Below, piece after piece: positions 34,658 through 44,076 of a DNA stretch of 64,000 bases (position 1 is its first letter; the number at the start of each line of letters is the position of its first letter). The notes beneath the pieces were generated by a model that was given only the letters and a program-made list of their open reading frames with translations, made no database searches and was not told the DNA's origin. Made by a program: the position numbers and the translations under genes. Origin of the DNA: Takakia lepidozioides (lineage: Eukaryota; Streptophyta; Takakiopsida; Takakiales; Takakiaceae); assembly GCA_030704615.1 (NCBI GenBank), contig CM060733.1, positions 10,912,001 through 10,976,000 of the forward strand. Reading direction: 5' to 3'.

Positions 34658-36871
34658 TTGATGCATGTGGCAGGTAATTTTGGTTCTTTTGATGCATGTA
34701 TTCGGAGGTCTGTGGGCATGAAAAGGTTTTCTTTGAGTTATCCAGGAAGTTCGAGGTGCATTGTGGAGTTCGAGCATCATGGCTTGTTAACTAAGAATTT
34801 TGAGTCATCCAAGAACCCAGGGGTGACTCAGGCACGATTGTTTATTGCATCTGAGATTGGTGGCAGGGCTACTACTTCCAGCATCATCGCTGCTTTCGAA
34901 AAAGCGCCAAGAGAAGGAGTCACCAGGAGCTCTTCTGGCACCTTTGGGGATATGAGGTCGCTATGTAAGGAAGGACGACTGAAAGAAGCGCTGCACATTT
35001 TGGATCAACGAGGCATTCGAGCAGACTCAAGTACTTACATATGTCTCTTGCAGGAGTGCATCAACTTGAGAGACCTAGTAAAGGGAAAGCACGTGCATGC
35101 CCACATTATGCAGAGTGGATTGCAGCCGAACAAGTTTCTACAAAACACCCTAGTGAACTTGTATGCCAAGTGCGGGAGCATGGCAGGGGCACGGCAAGTG
35201 GTTGACAAAATGCCTGAACGAGATATGTTTACATGGACTATAATGATCGCAGGATATTCTAAGCATGGGCAAGCTGGGAATGCTCTCAAAGTATACGAGC
35301 AAATGAAATGGGAAGGGGTGACCCCAGACAGTGTCACGTTCATTTGCATTCTCAATGCGTGTGCCAGCCTCCGGGCCCTGGAAAAAGGCAAAGAGATCCA
35401 TGCTAACATCATCAAAGCTGGACTTGCGTCATATGTTAATTTGGATAACACCCTAGTCGACATGTATGCGAAATGTGGGAGCATGAAGGATGCGCGTCAA
35501 GTGTTTGACGATATGGTTAAGCGAGATGTTGTCTCATGGAACGCCATGATTGCTGGATATTCACAGCGTGGTTGCAGTATGGAGGCTTTGGAGCTCTATG
35601 AGCAAATGAAGTGGGAAGGGGTGACACCCAACAGGGTCACATTCACTTGCGTTCTCAATGCATGTGCTACACTAGGAACCCTGGAGAAGGGCAAAGAGGT
35701 CCATGCTGACATCATGAACGCATTACTTGAATCAGAGATCATTTTGGAAACTGCTCTTGTTGACATGTATTGCAAATGTGGGAGCATGATGCATGCTCAT
35801 CAAGTGTTCGATAATATGCCTAAACGAGATGTGGTCTCATGGAGCGCCATGATCGCAGGGTATGCTCAGCATGGGTGCGGTAGGGAGGCTTTTGAGATCT
35901 ATGAGCACATGCAAAGGGAACGCGTGAAGCCAAATAGCGTGACACTTATCTCTGTCCTCAATGCGTGTGCCAGCCTAGGAACTCTGGAAAAGGGCAAAGA
36001 GGTCCACGATGACATCCTCAAATCTGGAATTGCATCATATATCAATCTGGAGAATAGCCTTGTTGCCATGTATGCCAAATGTGGGAGCATGAAGGATGCA
36101 CAGCACGTGTTTGACAACATGCCTAACCGTGATGTGGTCTCATGCAGTACAATGATTGTTGGGTATGCTCAGGATGGGTGTGACAGGGAAGCTCTTGAAA
36201 TCTATGAGCAAATGCTTCAGGAGGGGATGATCCCTGACAGTGTCACGTTCACTTGTATTCTCAACGCGTGTGCTAGCATAGGAGCTCTAGGAAAGGGCAA
36301 GGATGTCCATGCTGACATTACCAAAGCTGGAATTCAGTCAGAGCTTATTTTGGAGACTGCTCTTGTTGGTATGTATGCCAAATGCGGGAGCATGACAGAT
36401 GCACATCTAGTGTTTGACAATATGGCTACACGAGATGTGGTCTCATGGAGTGTCATGATCGGAGGGTGTGCCCAGCATGGGTCTGGTAGAGAGTCCCTCC
36501 AACTATTTGAACAAATGCAACTGGAAGGCTTGAAGCCAAATGCTGTCACTTTTACAGCTCTTCTCTCGGCATGTAGCCATGTGGGGTTGGTGGATGAAGG
36601 TCATCACTACTTTGTTTCCATGAGTCAAGATCATGGCCTCAAACCTACAGTGGAACATTTCGTCTGTATGCTGGACCTTCTTGGTCGTGCAGGGCACTTT
36701 GATGAGGCAGAGGACTTCATCAACAACATGCCAATTGAAGCAGATGCTCCGGTGTGGTGGGCCTTACTTGGTGCCTGCAGAATTCATGGCAATATGGATC
36801 TAGCAGAATATGCTGCAAAATGCATTCTCAAGTGCAGTCCACAGGATTATGCAGCTTTTGTGCGGCTATAA
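34658..36871 (+). CDS. PLS-class pentatricopeptide repeat protein, E domain cut short
   Basis: The product has 737 residues. After a non-repetitive N-terminus of about 85 residues come repeated P, L and S motifs, with hallmarks such as LVDMYAKCGSMKDARQVF, KRDVVSWNAMIAGYSQRG, EGVTPNRVTFTCVLNACA and LEKGKEVHADI; about five PLS triplets fill residues 100-640. The tail SACSHVGLVDEGHHYF, VCMLDLLGRAGHFDEAEDFI and WWALLGACRIHGNMDLAEYA is the E1 region. The frame stops at QDYAAFVRL, where normal genes continue to E2 and DYW domains; their remnants lie just downstream. PLS proteins bind organellar RNA and specify C-to-U editing sites. Without DYW it would need a partner deaminase or is a recent pseudogene. 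ATG choice is uncertain; several in-frame Met codons follow. Confidence 0.8.
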   Translation: MMHVAGNFGSFDACIRRSVGMKRFSLSYPGSSRCIVEFEHHGLLTKNFESSKNPGVTQARLFIASEIGGRATTSSIIAAFEKAPREGVTRSSSGTFGDMRSLCKEGRLKEALHILDQRGIRADSSTYICLLQECINLRDLVKGKHVHAHIMQSGLQPNKFLQNTLVNLYAKCGSMAGARQVVDKMPERDMFTWTIMIAGYSKHGQAGNALKVYEQMKWEGVTPDSVTFICILNACASLRALEKGKEIHANIIKAGLASYVNLDNTLVDMYAKCGSMKDARQVFDDMVKRDVVSWNAMIAGYSQRGCSMEALELYEQMKWEGVTPNRVTFTCVLNACATLGTLEKGKEVHADIMNALLESEIILETALVDMYCKCGSMMHAHQVFDNMPKRDVVSWSAMIAGYAQHGCGREAFEIYEHMQRERVKPNSVTLISVLNACASLGTLEKGKEVHDDILKSGIASYINLENSLVAMYAKCGSMKDAQHVFDNMPNRDVVSCSTMIVGYAQDGCDREALEIYEQMLQEGMIPDSVTFTCILNACASIGALGKGKDVHADITKAGIQSELILETALVGMYAKCGSMTDAHLVFDNMATRDVVSWSVMIGGCAQHGSGRESLQLFEQMQLEGLKPNAVTFTALLSACSHVGLVDEGHHYFVSMSQDHGLKPTVEHFVCMLDLLGRAGHFDEAEDFINNMPIEADAPVWWALLGACRIHGNMDLAEYAAKCILKCSPQDYAAFVRL

Positions 36872-37130
36872 CCTGCAACTGGCAGGTGGGCTGGGTACGT
36901 AACTGATACATCCTCTTCACCACCATGGTGAAGCATGCCATTGCTTTTGGGCCCAGTAGCGGCAACCCCTATCCGTGTCATTAAAAATCTGGGTGAGTGT
37001 TGACTACCACATGGCCACCGAGTTTATGTCTACGATTATTGCATGAGCATTTGTGGTACTGGATGTAAACCACTTTCACCCATTTCAAAGATGGGGTTTC
37101 TGTTGTGGGGTCACTGGTGAAACAAGCAGC
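36872..37130 (+). pseudogene. Decayed E2/DYW tail of the upstream PPR gene
   Basis: In shifting frames the sequence still reads like AIAFGP (36,938), PIRVIKNLG (36,970), DYHMATEFMSTIIA and DVNHFHPFQ-GFCC (37,062-37,110). These correspond in order to the DYW deaminase segments LAIAFG, PIHIIKNLRVC, DCHTATK and NRFHHFQDGVCSCG seen intact in the gene at 38,444. The first stop after FVRL and several indels remove the function. Confidence 0.75.
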
Positions 37131-37289
37131 GTGCAAGAAAGGTGTCAGTCCAATTGTGAGGATGGAAAGGTCAGGATGTGCCATGATTTTGAATTCATGA
37201 AAAGGTTTGTGTATGTGACAGTTGTGTACCCACTTTTGGTGAGTTACCCACATTGATGAGCCCAGTTCAATTATTGCACAGAAGAGATG

Positions 37290-37640
37290 AAGTCATCAAA
37301 AACCTTGATGCAGTGGACTTTTTGAAGAGGTCCATACTAGCATGAAGGGTACCATGTCTTGATGTGGAGAATTACCTTGTAGACATGCCTGTATGAAGGC
37401 ATGTTTGCCAAAATGCGTAAAGGAGATGATATGACATGGAATGCTATGGTTGCAGGACATACTTGGCATGGGTGTGGTCAGGAGGCCCTCAAGAATGAGT
37501 AAATACAACAGGACGGAGTGATGTGTGGCAGGGCTACTTTCCTTTGTGTGCTTAATGCGTACGAGCCAGAAAGGGGCCAAGAGATCCATGCTATATCATA
37601 GAAGTGCATATTATATGTTAGCAGGTTGGCACTGATGGCA
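37290..37640 (+). pseudogene. PPR gene fragment
   Basis: The frame around 37,400-37,500 reads MTWNAMVAGHTWHGCGQEAL, and 37,525-37,595 reads ATFLCVLNAYEPERGQEIHA: one S and one P/L motif of the same PPR style. Stops and small deletions interrupt it. It is a dead duplicate next to two larger PPR genes. Confidence 0.65.
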
Positions 37641-38443
37641 GCCACCTTGCAATACAATCCGCCCCTCATTACACAAGTGTCTCTGTGTTTCTTGTTCTCC
37701 TCCCTCAGCCTTCTGGCTTGTTCATTCTGAGTGCAGCACTAGTTCTTTTTCCCCTGTCTGCCTTAGCTGGTAACATTGTGAAGTGTAAGAGTTGAGGTCT
37801 CAATGGTAACGAGGAACACTTAGGGGCACTAATCCAGTCTGCTGCTAAAAAAGGTGTCCCTTCAGCTACTCAGGCGTTATAGAGTCCGATTCATTCATTT
37901 CTGTCTATGCATAGTTTCTTTTCTCTCATGAGGACTTGGGGCAATTTCCACCCTTGTGAATTCTGACAAGCTGTTCAGATCTTGTGTGAAGAATGCTAGC
38001 TTCGAGTTGTCAGACCATCATGGCTTAAATACTATCTCAAATGAGGGTGGATCACAGCCCGTGAATTGAATATTGGATAGTGGAACTGGGCTTCCACCAA
38101 GGACTACAGCAAATGGCAGAGGCAGCTGTCTGTAGGTTCCTGACTAACCTCTCCTTCATGTGGAGGAGTGTTCTTATCATGATCAGTCTTATTCAGCTGT
38201 GCCCTTGTCTAGTAAGTCGACATGTGAATGATGGGGTGAGTAATATTGGGTTCAATCCTGGTCACCACATTGAATGGTGGGTGACAATTGGTATTTAAAT
38301 TTTCATGAGTAGGACTGGCCCAAGCATAACCTCACATGAGTGTGACTGGGCACACCTTCGGATTCCAGTATCGATGCCCAGGTGCTGCTGAATGTACCAA
38401 TAGTTTAAAGACTGCAGATCAGAAACTCAAGCAAAACATGCTT
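37641..38443. other. Intergenic; no recognised gene
   Basis: Short frames without domains lie between the PPR fragment and the 3' end of the minus-strand PPR-DYW gene. This region probably includes that gene's 3' UTR. Confidence 0.4.
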
Positions 38444-41400
38444 TCACCAGTACTCCCCACAAGAACAAACCCCATCTTGGAAGTGGTGAAAGCGGTTTGC
38501 ATCCCGTACAACAATTGCTCGCCTGACAATTTTTGAGATTAACTTGGTAGCTGTGTGGCAGTCACCACATACCCGAAGGTTCTTTATGATATGGATAGGT
38601 GTCCCCTGAGGTGTGCTGATGAGCCCAAAGGCTATGGCCAGTCTCTCGCTGTGGAGGCAAAGAGTAAGCTCCTTCTGTTCCTCCTCCAAATCATGCAACA
38701 CAAATCGAGTGTCCGGCACATACCCAGCCTCCTCCATCTGCCTAGACAACCTTCCCAGCTCAGCATGGATTTCCGCAATTTGGGGATGCAATTTGTCATC
38801 TACCACAAATGTGTGCACCTTGTTGCCAACCTCAATGCAGCTGCGACCAGGCTCCTTTCTGACGCCTCTGACCTTCATCATCTTTCTCACCTTTGCTGTA
38901 TCGTCCCACCTGCCAGCTGCGGCATAGATGTTTGACAGCAACACATAAGTTGCAGCGTCATGTAGATCCCACTTGAGAAAAGATTTTGCTGCCCGCTCTG
39001 CCACCTCCACATTGCCATGAACTTTGCAAGCACCAAGCAAGGCTTTCCACACCACAGGACCAGGTTGGATTGGCATTTTGTTAATGAAGTCCTCTGCCTC
39101 ATCCAATTGCCCTGCATGGCCAAGAAGGTGCACCATGCCGCCAAAGTGTTCCACTGTAGGAGTGAGGCCACGATCTTGACACAGGGAACCAAAGTAGTGT
39201 CTGCCTTCATCCACTAGGCCCCCATGGCTACAAGTAGACAGAACACATATGAAGGTGATACTGTCTGGTTTCAAACCTTCCTGTTGCATTGTTTCAAATA
39301 GTTGCAGGGCCTCCCTACAACAACCGTGCAGGGCATATCCTGCAATCATCGCATTCCATGACATCAAATTCCGGTCAGCCATTCTGTAGAACACTCCCTT
39401 TGCATCCTCTATGCTCCCACATTTAGCATACATATCCATGAGAGTGTTGTGCAGCATGATATTTGGTATAATTCCAGCTTTGATGACATCAGCATGGATC
39501 TCTTTGCCCTTTTCCAGAGCTGCCAGCCTGGCACATGCATTGCAAACGCAAATGAATGTCACCTGGTCTGGCTTCACACCTTCCCGCATCATTTCCTCAT
39601 AGGTCTCCAGAGCCTCCCTCCCACACCCATGCTGGCCATATCCTGTGATCATTGCATTCCATGAAACCACATTTCGTTCAGCCATTTTGTCAAAGACAGC
39701 CTTTGCATCCCTGATGCTCCCACATTTGGCATACATGTCCACAAGGGTATTGAACAAGTTGATGTTTGGCACAATTCCAGCTTTCATCATGTCAGCATGG
39801 ACCTCTTTGCCCTTCTCCAGATTTGCCAACCTGGCACATGCATTGCAAACGCAAATGAATGTGACATGGTCAGGCCTCAATCCTTCGTGCATCATTTGCT
39901 CATAGGTCTCCAAAGCCTCCATCCCACACCCCTGCTGGCCATATCCTGTGATCATTGCATTCCATGACACCACATCTCGTTCAGCCATGTTGTCGAAAAC
40001 TGCCTTTGCATCCTCGATGCTCCCACATTTGGCATACATGTCCACGAGGGTATTGTGCAGAATGATGCTTGGTACAATTCTAGATTTGATGATGTTAGCA
40101 TGGACCTCTTTGCCCTTTTCCAGAGCTGCCAGTCTGGCACATGCATTGCAAACGCAAATGAAAGTGACCTGGTCAGGCTTCACCCCTTCTCCCATCATTT
40201 GCTCGTAGGTTTCCAGAGCCTCCATCTCACACCCATGCTGGGCATATCCTGTTATCATTGCAGTCCATGACACCACATTTCGTTCAGCCATGTTGTCGAA
40301 AACTGCCTTTGCATCCTCGATGCTCCCACATTTGGCATACATGTCCACGAGGGTATTGTGCAGAATGATGCTTGGTACAATTCTAGCTTTGATGATGTTA
40401 GCATGGACCTCTTTGCCCTTTGCCATGGCCGCTAAGCTGGCACATGCCTTGCAAATGCTAACAAATATGACCTGGTTGGGCTTCACCCCTTCCCGGATCA
40501 TTTGCTCATAGGTCTCCAAAGCCTCCCTCCCACACCCAAGCTTAGCATATCCTGCGATCATTGCACTCCATGAGACCACATCCCGTTCAGCCATACTATC
40601 AAATACTCCCTTTGCATCCCTAATACTCCCACATTTAGCATACATATCCACAAGGGCAGTGTCCAAGATGATATTTGGCACTATTCCAGCTCTCAATATG
40701 TCAGCATGCACATCCTTGCCCTTTTCCAGGGCTGCCAGGTTGGCACATGCATGGCAAGCACATACGAACGTGACCTGGTCAGGGTTCACCCCTTCCCCCA
40801 GCATTTTCTCATAGGTCTCCAAAGCCTCCACTGCACACCCATGCTGGGTATATCCTGCCATCATCACACTCCAGGACACCACATTTCGCTCAGTCATATT
40901 GTTGAACACTGCCTTTGCATCCTCAATGCTCCCGCATTTGGCATACATGTCCAAGAGGGTAGTGTCCAAGATGATATCCGGAACAATTCCAGCTTCCATG
41001 ATATTAGCATGGACCTTCTTGCCTTTTTCCAGAGCTCCCAGGCTCGCACACGCCTTGAGAACGCAAATGAACGTGATCTGGTTGGGTGTCCAGCCTTCCC
41101 GCATCATTTGCTCATACGTTTCGAAAGCCTCCCTACAATATCCTCGTTTGGCATATCCTGCTATCATTATATTCCAAGTAATCAAACCTCTTTCAGGCAT
41201 TTTGTCAAACACTATGCGTGCATCCACAACGCTCCCACACTTGGCATGCAAGTTGACGAGGGCGTTGTGTAGAAAGATGTCCGGCTTGAATCCCGTTTGG
41301 ACAATGTGGGCATGCACCTGCTTTCCCTCTGCTAGTCTTTTCATCTTGATGCACTTTTGCAAGAAGCAGACATAAGTTCGGGAGTCTGCCGCAATACCTC

Positions 41401-42007
41401 CTTGCTTCAAAATCTCCAACGCCTCTTTCAATTGTCCTGCCTTACATAGTGTCCTCGTATACGAACATTTGTCAAAAGAGGTTGTCATGGTGGGGGTGCC
41501 ACACTCGCACAAATGTGCTGCCGCTGCTTTCAACTGCCCATCTACCCATAGAGGATTCTTGTAGCTATCAATCCATAGCCCCTCGTTGGTACTCTTGTGC
41601 TTGAAATCTGGTCCTCTAGAATGGATTTTTCCGCCTCGACTGTCGCACCATTGGTTGGAAAAACATTCCCTCCAAAGTTTCTCCTCGTCTCTATTTTGGC
41701 TGTTTGGGTGATTGCGTATGTAGCCTCCTTGCTCATCCCCCTGACCATGAACTTGATCCTCCTCTATTGGTCTCCGCTGCCCCGTAATCAGCTTCAAACT
41801 GCTTGAAGCAAATCTGAATGGAATGCGGTTCGGAAAATGCCCAGCGGACCCCCACAGAGTGGACAACCCACACGTTTTTGTAGCTCTTGAAACAGGGCCA
41901 GCCTTGCAAGCAGCGCAGCCTCGGGGACGCTTGTGAGGGTACCCCGACTTGCCACCAGAACATGTGGAAGACGCCACGAACGCCACGCTTATCGTATTCG
42001 CTGCCAT
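38444..42007 (-). CDS. PPR-DYW editing factor with N-terminal OSB-type PDF motif
   Basis: The product has 1,187 residues in one intronless frame. The N-terminus (MAANTISVAFVASSTCSGGK, rich in Ser/Arg, poor in acidic residues) could be an organelle transit peptide. Residues about 105-165 read EEKLWRECFSNQWCDS, GPDFKHKSTNEGLWIDS and NPLWVDGQL. This matches the PDF motif (W-x-F, WWD/WCD, PDFKHK, LW, WV) of plant organellar ssDNA-binding OSB proteins. About eight PLS triplets follow (residues 190-930), then E domains and a full DYW deaminase: HSERLAIAFG (zinc His and catalytic Glu), CGDCH and a terminal CSCGEYW, with EYW in place of DYW. Inferred role: site-specific C-to-U editing in plastids or mitochondria. 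The successive PLS units are very similar, which suggests recent internal expansion. Confidence 0.9.
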   Translation of the reverse strand: MAANTISVAFVASSTCSGGKSGYPHKRPRGCAACKAGPVSRATKTCGLSTLWGSAGHFPNRIPFRFASSSLKLITGQRRPIEEDQVHGQGDEQGGYIRNHPNSQNRDEEKLWRECFSNQWCDSRGGKIHSRGPDFKHKSTNEGLWIDSYKNPLWVDGQLKAAAAHLCECGTPTMTTSFDKCSYTRTLCKAGQLKEALEILKQGGIAADSRTYVCFLQKCIKMKRLAEGKQVHAHIVQTGFKPDIFLHNALVNLHAKCGSVVDARIVFDKMPERGLITWNIMIAGYAKRGYCREAFETYEQMMREGWTPNQITFICVLKACASLGALEKGKKVHANIMEAGIVPDIILDTTLLDMYAKCGSIEDAKAVFNNMTERNVVSWSVMMAGYTQHGCAVEALETYEKMLGEGVNPDQVTFVCACHACANLAALEKGKDVHADILRAGIVPNIILDTALVDMYAKCGSIRDAKGVFDSMAERDVVSWSAMIAGYAKLGCGREALETYEQMIREGVKPNQVIFVSICKACASLAAMAKGKEVHANIIKARIVPSIILHNTLVDMYAKCGSIEDAKAVFDNMAERNVVSWTAMITGYAQHGCEMEALETYEQMMGEGVKPDQVTFICVCNACARLAALEKGKEVHANIIKSRIVPSIILHNTLVDMYAKCGSIEDAKAVFDNMAERDVVSWNAMITGYGQQGCGMEALETYEQMMHEGLRPDHVTFICVCNACARLANLEKGKEVHADMMKAGIVPNINLFNTLVDMYAKCGSIRDAKAVFDKMAERNVVSWNAMITGYGQHGCGREALETYEEMMREGVKPDQVTFICVCNACARLAALEKGKEIHADVIKAGIIPNIMLHNTLMDMYAKCGSIEDAKGVFYRMADRNLMSWNAMIAGYALHGCCREALQLFETMQQEGLKPDSITFICVLSTCSHGGLVDEGRHYFGSLCQDRGLTPTVEHFGGMVHLLGHAGQLDEAEDFINKMPIQPGPVVWKALLGACKVHGNVEVAERAAKSFLKWDLHDAATYVLLSNIYAAAGRWDDTAKVRKMMKVRGVRKEPGRSCIEVGNKVHTFVVDDKLHPQIAEIHAELGRLSRQMEEAGYVPDTRFVLHDLEEEQKELTLCLHSERLAIAFGLISTPQGTPIHIIKNLRVCGDCHTATKLISKIVRRAIVVRDANRFHHFQDGVCSCGEYW

Positions 42008-42899
42008 AGCTGTACTTCTCGAACTTTTGCATCCTGCCTTCCAGTGTGTATTTGAGGCTTTGAATCTGCTATCCTGAAACTAGTTTGGTTTACAATAACA
42101 AGCGGTTGCTCCCCTATAGCTCACACACAGGACTCAGCAGGCCCTTGCCAACAGCAATCGCTCTCTCCCTCTGTCGTTGCTGCGACAACAGTCTGCAGAA
42201 TGAGAAACGCTTCCATTTGGAGCTGAGAACCTAGGAGGTGGTGTAACACTAGACCTTATTTATGTTGAAACCACCACACTAACAGAATGGAACGCAATCA
42301 ACCCTTCACAAAGAAAGAGCTTCTGCCTATGAGCACAAAAAAATACACAAAATTCTCCTTCATCTCTCTAACGCTGCCTAGTGAGTGAGCTTACTCGAGC
42401 ATGCACATAGAACACTCCTTCACCAAACGAGAAAAGACTTGGTTCATTCTAGCTACGACAGAAGGTTGGAAGCTAGTTTAGCGTAGAACAGATATAGGGT
42501 GTCATACTGCCTCATCATCATCGCCACATCATCCTTAACATGTCATCTTCACCACGTCATCGTCTCCATGTCATCGTTGTCAAATTATTTGGAATCTGCC
42601 CGGACTGCCTGCCCAAAAAATGCCAATAGAACTCCTCGCGTCAAGTTTTCCGGAATTGCCCGGATTGCCCGGTTCTTGATCTACTTAAACTGCAAGAAGC
42701 GTGTCACACGCCGATCGCAGATATAGACATTTGCAGATTATGAGTACAGCGTAGGAGCTCGCACGATGGTGGGACAACCGCAATCACAAGGTGTGGCTTT
42801 TTCTTAATGTACGATGTGAAGAAGTTTGTCCATCCTGCAAATGTGGGCTCTTAGTACCATGATTTGGTATTCTTCATGATGTTTACAAGGTTCTTGGGA
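42008..42899. promoter_or_regulatory. Intergenic region between divergent PPR loci
   Basis: About 0.9 kb separate the start of the minus-strand PPR-DYW gene from the plus-strand relic. It should hold the promoter of the intact gene. A CATCATCGCCAC-like repeat (CATCATCNYCAYGTCATC) occurs at 42,510-42,585. No definite TATA box can be chosen. Confidence 0.35.
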
Positions 42900-44076
42900 G
42901 AATCAGCTTGGTCTTAGCAGGCCGTGTTTCAATCTGTGCCTGCTCAGCTGCACCGTGGTGGCTCTCACAGACCAATCCGACATTACCTGACTACACTGCA
43001 GACATAAGCAGCACACACAAGAGGTCATTTTGGGTTGATGGTCGGCCACATCCTCCGTGGGTCATGACACAAGGTCAAGGACAATGGGATGAGGGCACAT
43101 TTTTCGACCTATTTCAGCCTGTTTCGCCTTCTCATCGGACTCGGCCCTGAGATGCATATTGAATTTTGTAAGTGAGCTCGTTGGGTGGATCTGTGGTGGT
43201 TTGGAGTGACCTTGACAAGTTACTGTCGATGTGGCAGCAGGGAAGTATCCAAAAACAGATAACGAGGAAAAGCTCCGGAATGAATACGCAAGTCAGCATA
43301 GGAACTAGTGTGATAAGTAGGGTTGGGGTGTTTGCTGGAAGAACTTCACGCCGTCAGTAACAGAGACGAGGAGAAGCTGTGGAATGAATATTTTTTTGAC
43401 CCCAGTCAATGGTGGGACAATCAATGCAAAAAGGTCAATGCCTGTTGGATTACATAGAGTAGCAGATGCAATTGAGCAGTGGAACTAGTGGGATATGTTG
43501 AGTTGGGTGTTTCCTAGAACAAATCTAGGCTATCATTATCAGCTGCTAGCAGCAAGGCAAGGATGTATGATCTGTGCAGAGGTAGCTGAAAAAACAGGGA
43601 TAGAATGTGGGTCCAGATTCATCCAAGAGGGCCGGACTTCAAGCTCCACATTACCTATGATTCCCTATGGATCAATAGCTACAAGAAACCTGCATGGGTA
43701 GATGGTCAACTAAAGGCAACAGCTACAGCGGCACAGTTGATAAAATCAGACACCTCAACCATGACCACAGCTTCTGAAAGAGAATCAAGAAAGAGAATCC
43801 ACAATGCCTCTTTTGGCACTTCTGGGCATGTAAAGATGTTTTGTGCGGCAGGCAGACTGATAGAGGCTGTACAAACTTTAAACCAAAGAGGCATTTCAGA
43901 TATGTATGTCTGTCTTTTGCTTAAGTGCATCAAGATGGAAGGCCTGGAAACTGGAAAGCAGATGCACACTCACATTATCTAAGGTGGATTCACGCCAAAT
44001 GTTTTTCTCCTCAACACCCTTGTCAACATATATGTTAAGTGCGGGAGCATCATGGATGCTCACCAAGTGTTCAACA
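42900..44076 (+). pseudogene. Decayed PDF-motif/PPR relative of the neighbouring PPR-DYW gene
   Basis: Up to three PDF-like blocks are readable: 42,947-43,060 (APWWLSQTNPTLPDYTA and SFWVDGRPHPPWV); 43,262-43,410 (NEEKLRNEY, then DEEKLWNEYFFDPSQWWDNQ); and 43,610-43,735 (GPDFKLHITYDSLWINS and PAWVDGQLKAT). From 43,820 a PPR start follows (MFCAAGRLIEAVQTLNQRG, CIKMEGLETGKQMHTHI, stop, NTLVNIYVKCGSIMDAHQVF), aligning with residues about 190-280 of the neighbour. Stops and frameshifts make it a pseudogene. It ends at 44,076, where foreign DNA begins. Its orientation is divergent from the intact gene. Confidence 0.7.

Noticed and set aside
39449-41375. Plus-strand frames of up to 188 residues opposite the PPR-DYW gene
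   Set aside because: They are antisense shadows of the repetitive PPR reading frame, periodic with the PLS triplets.
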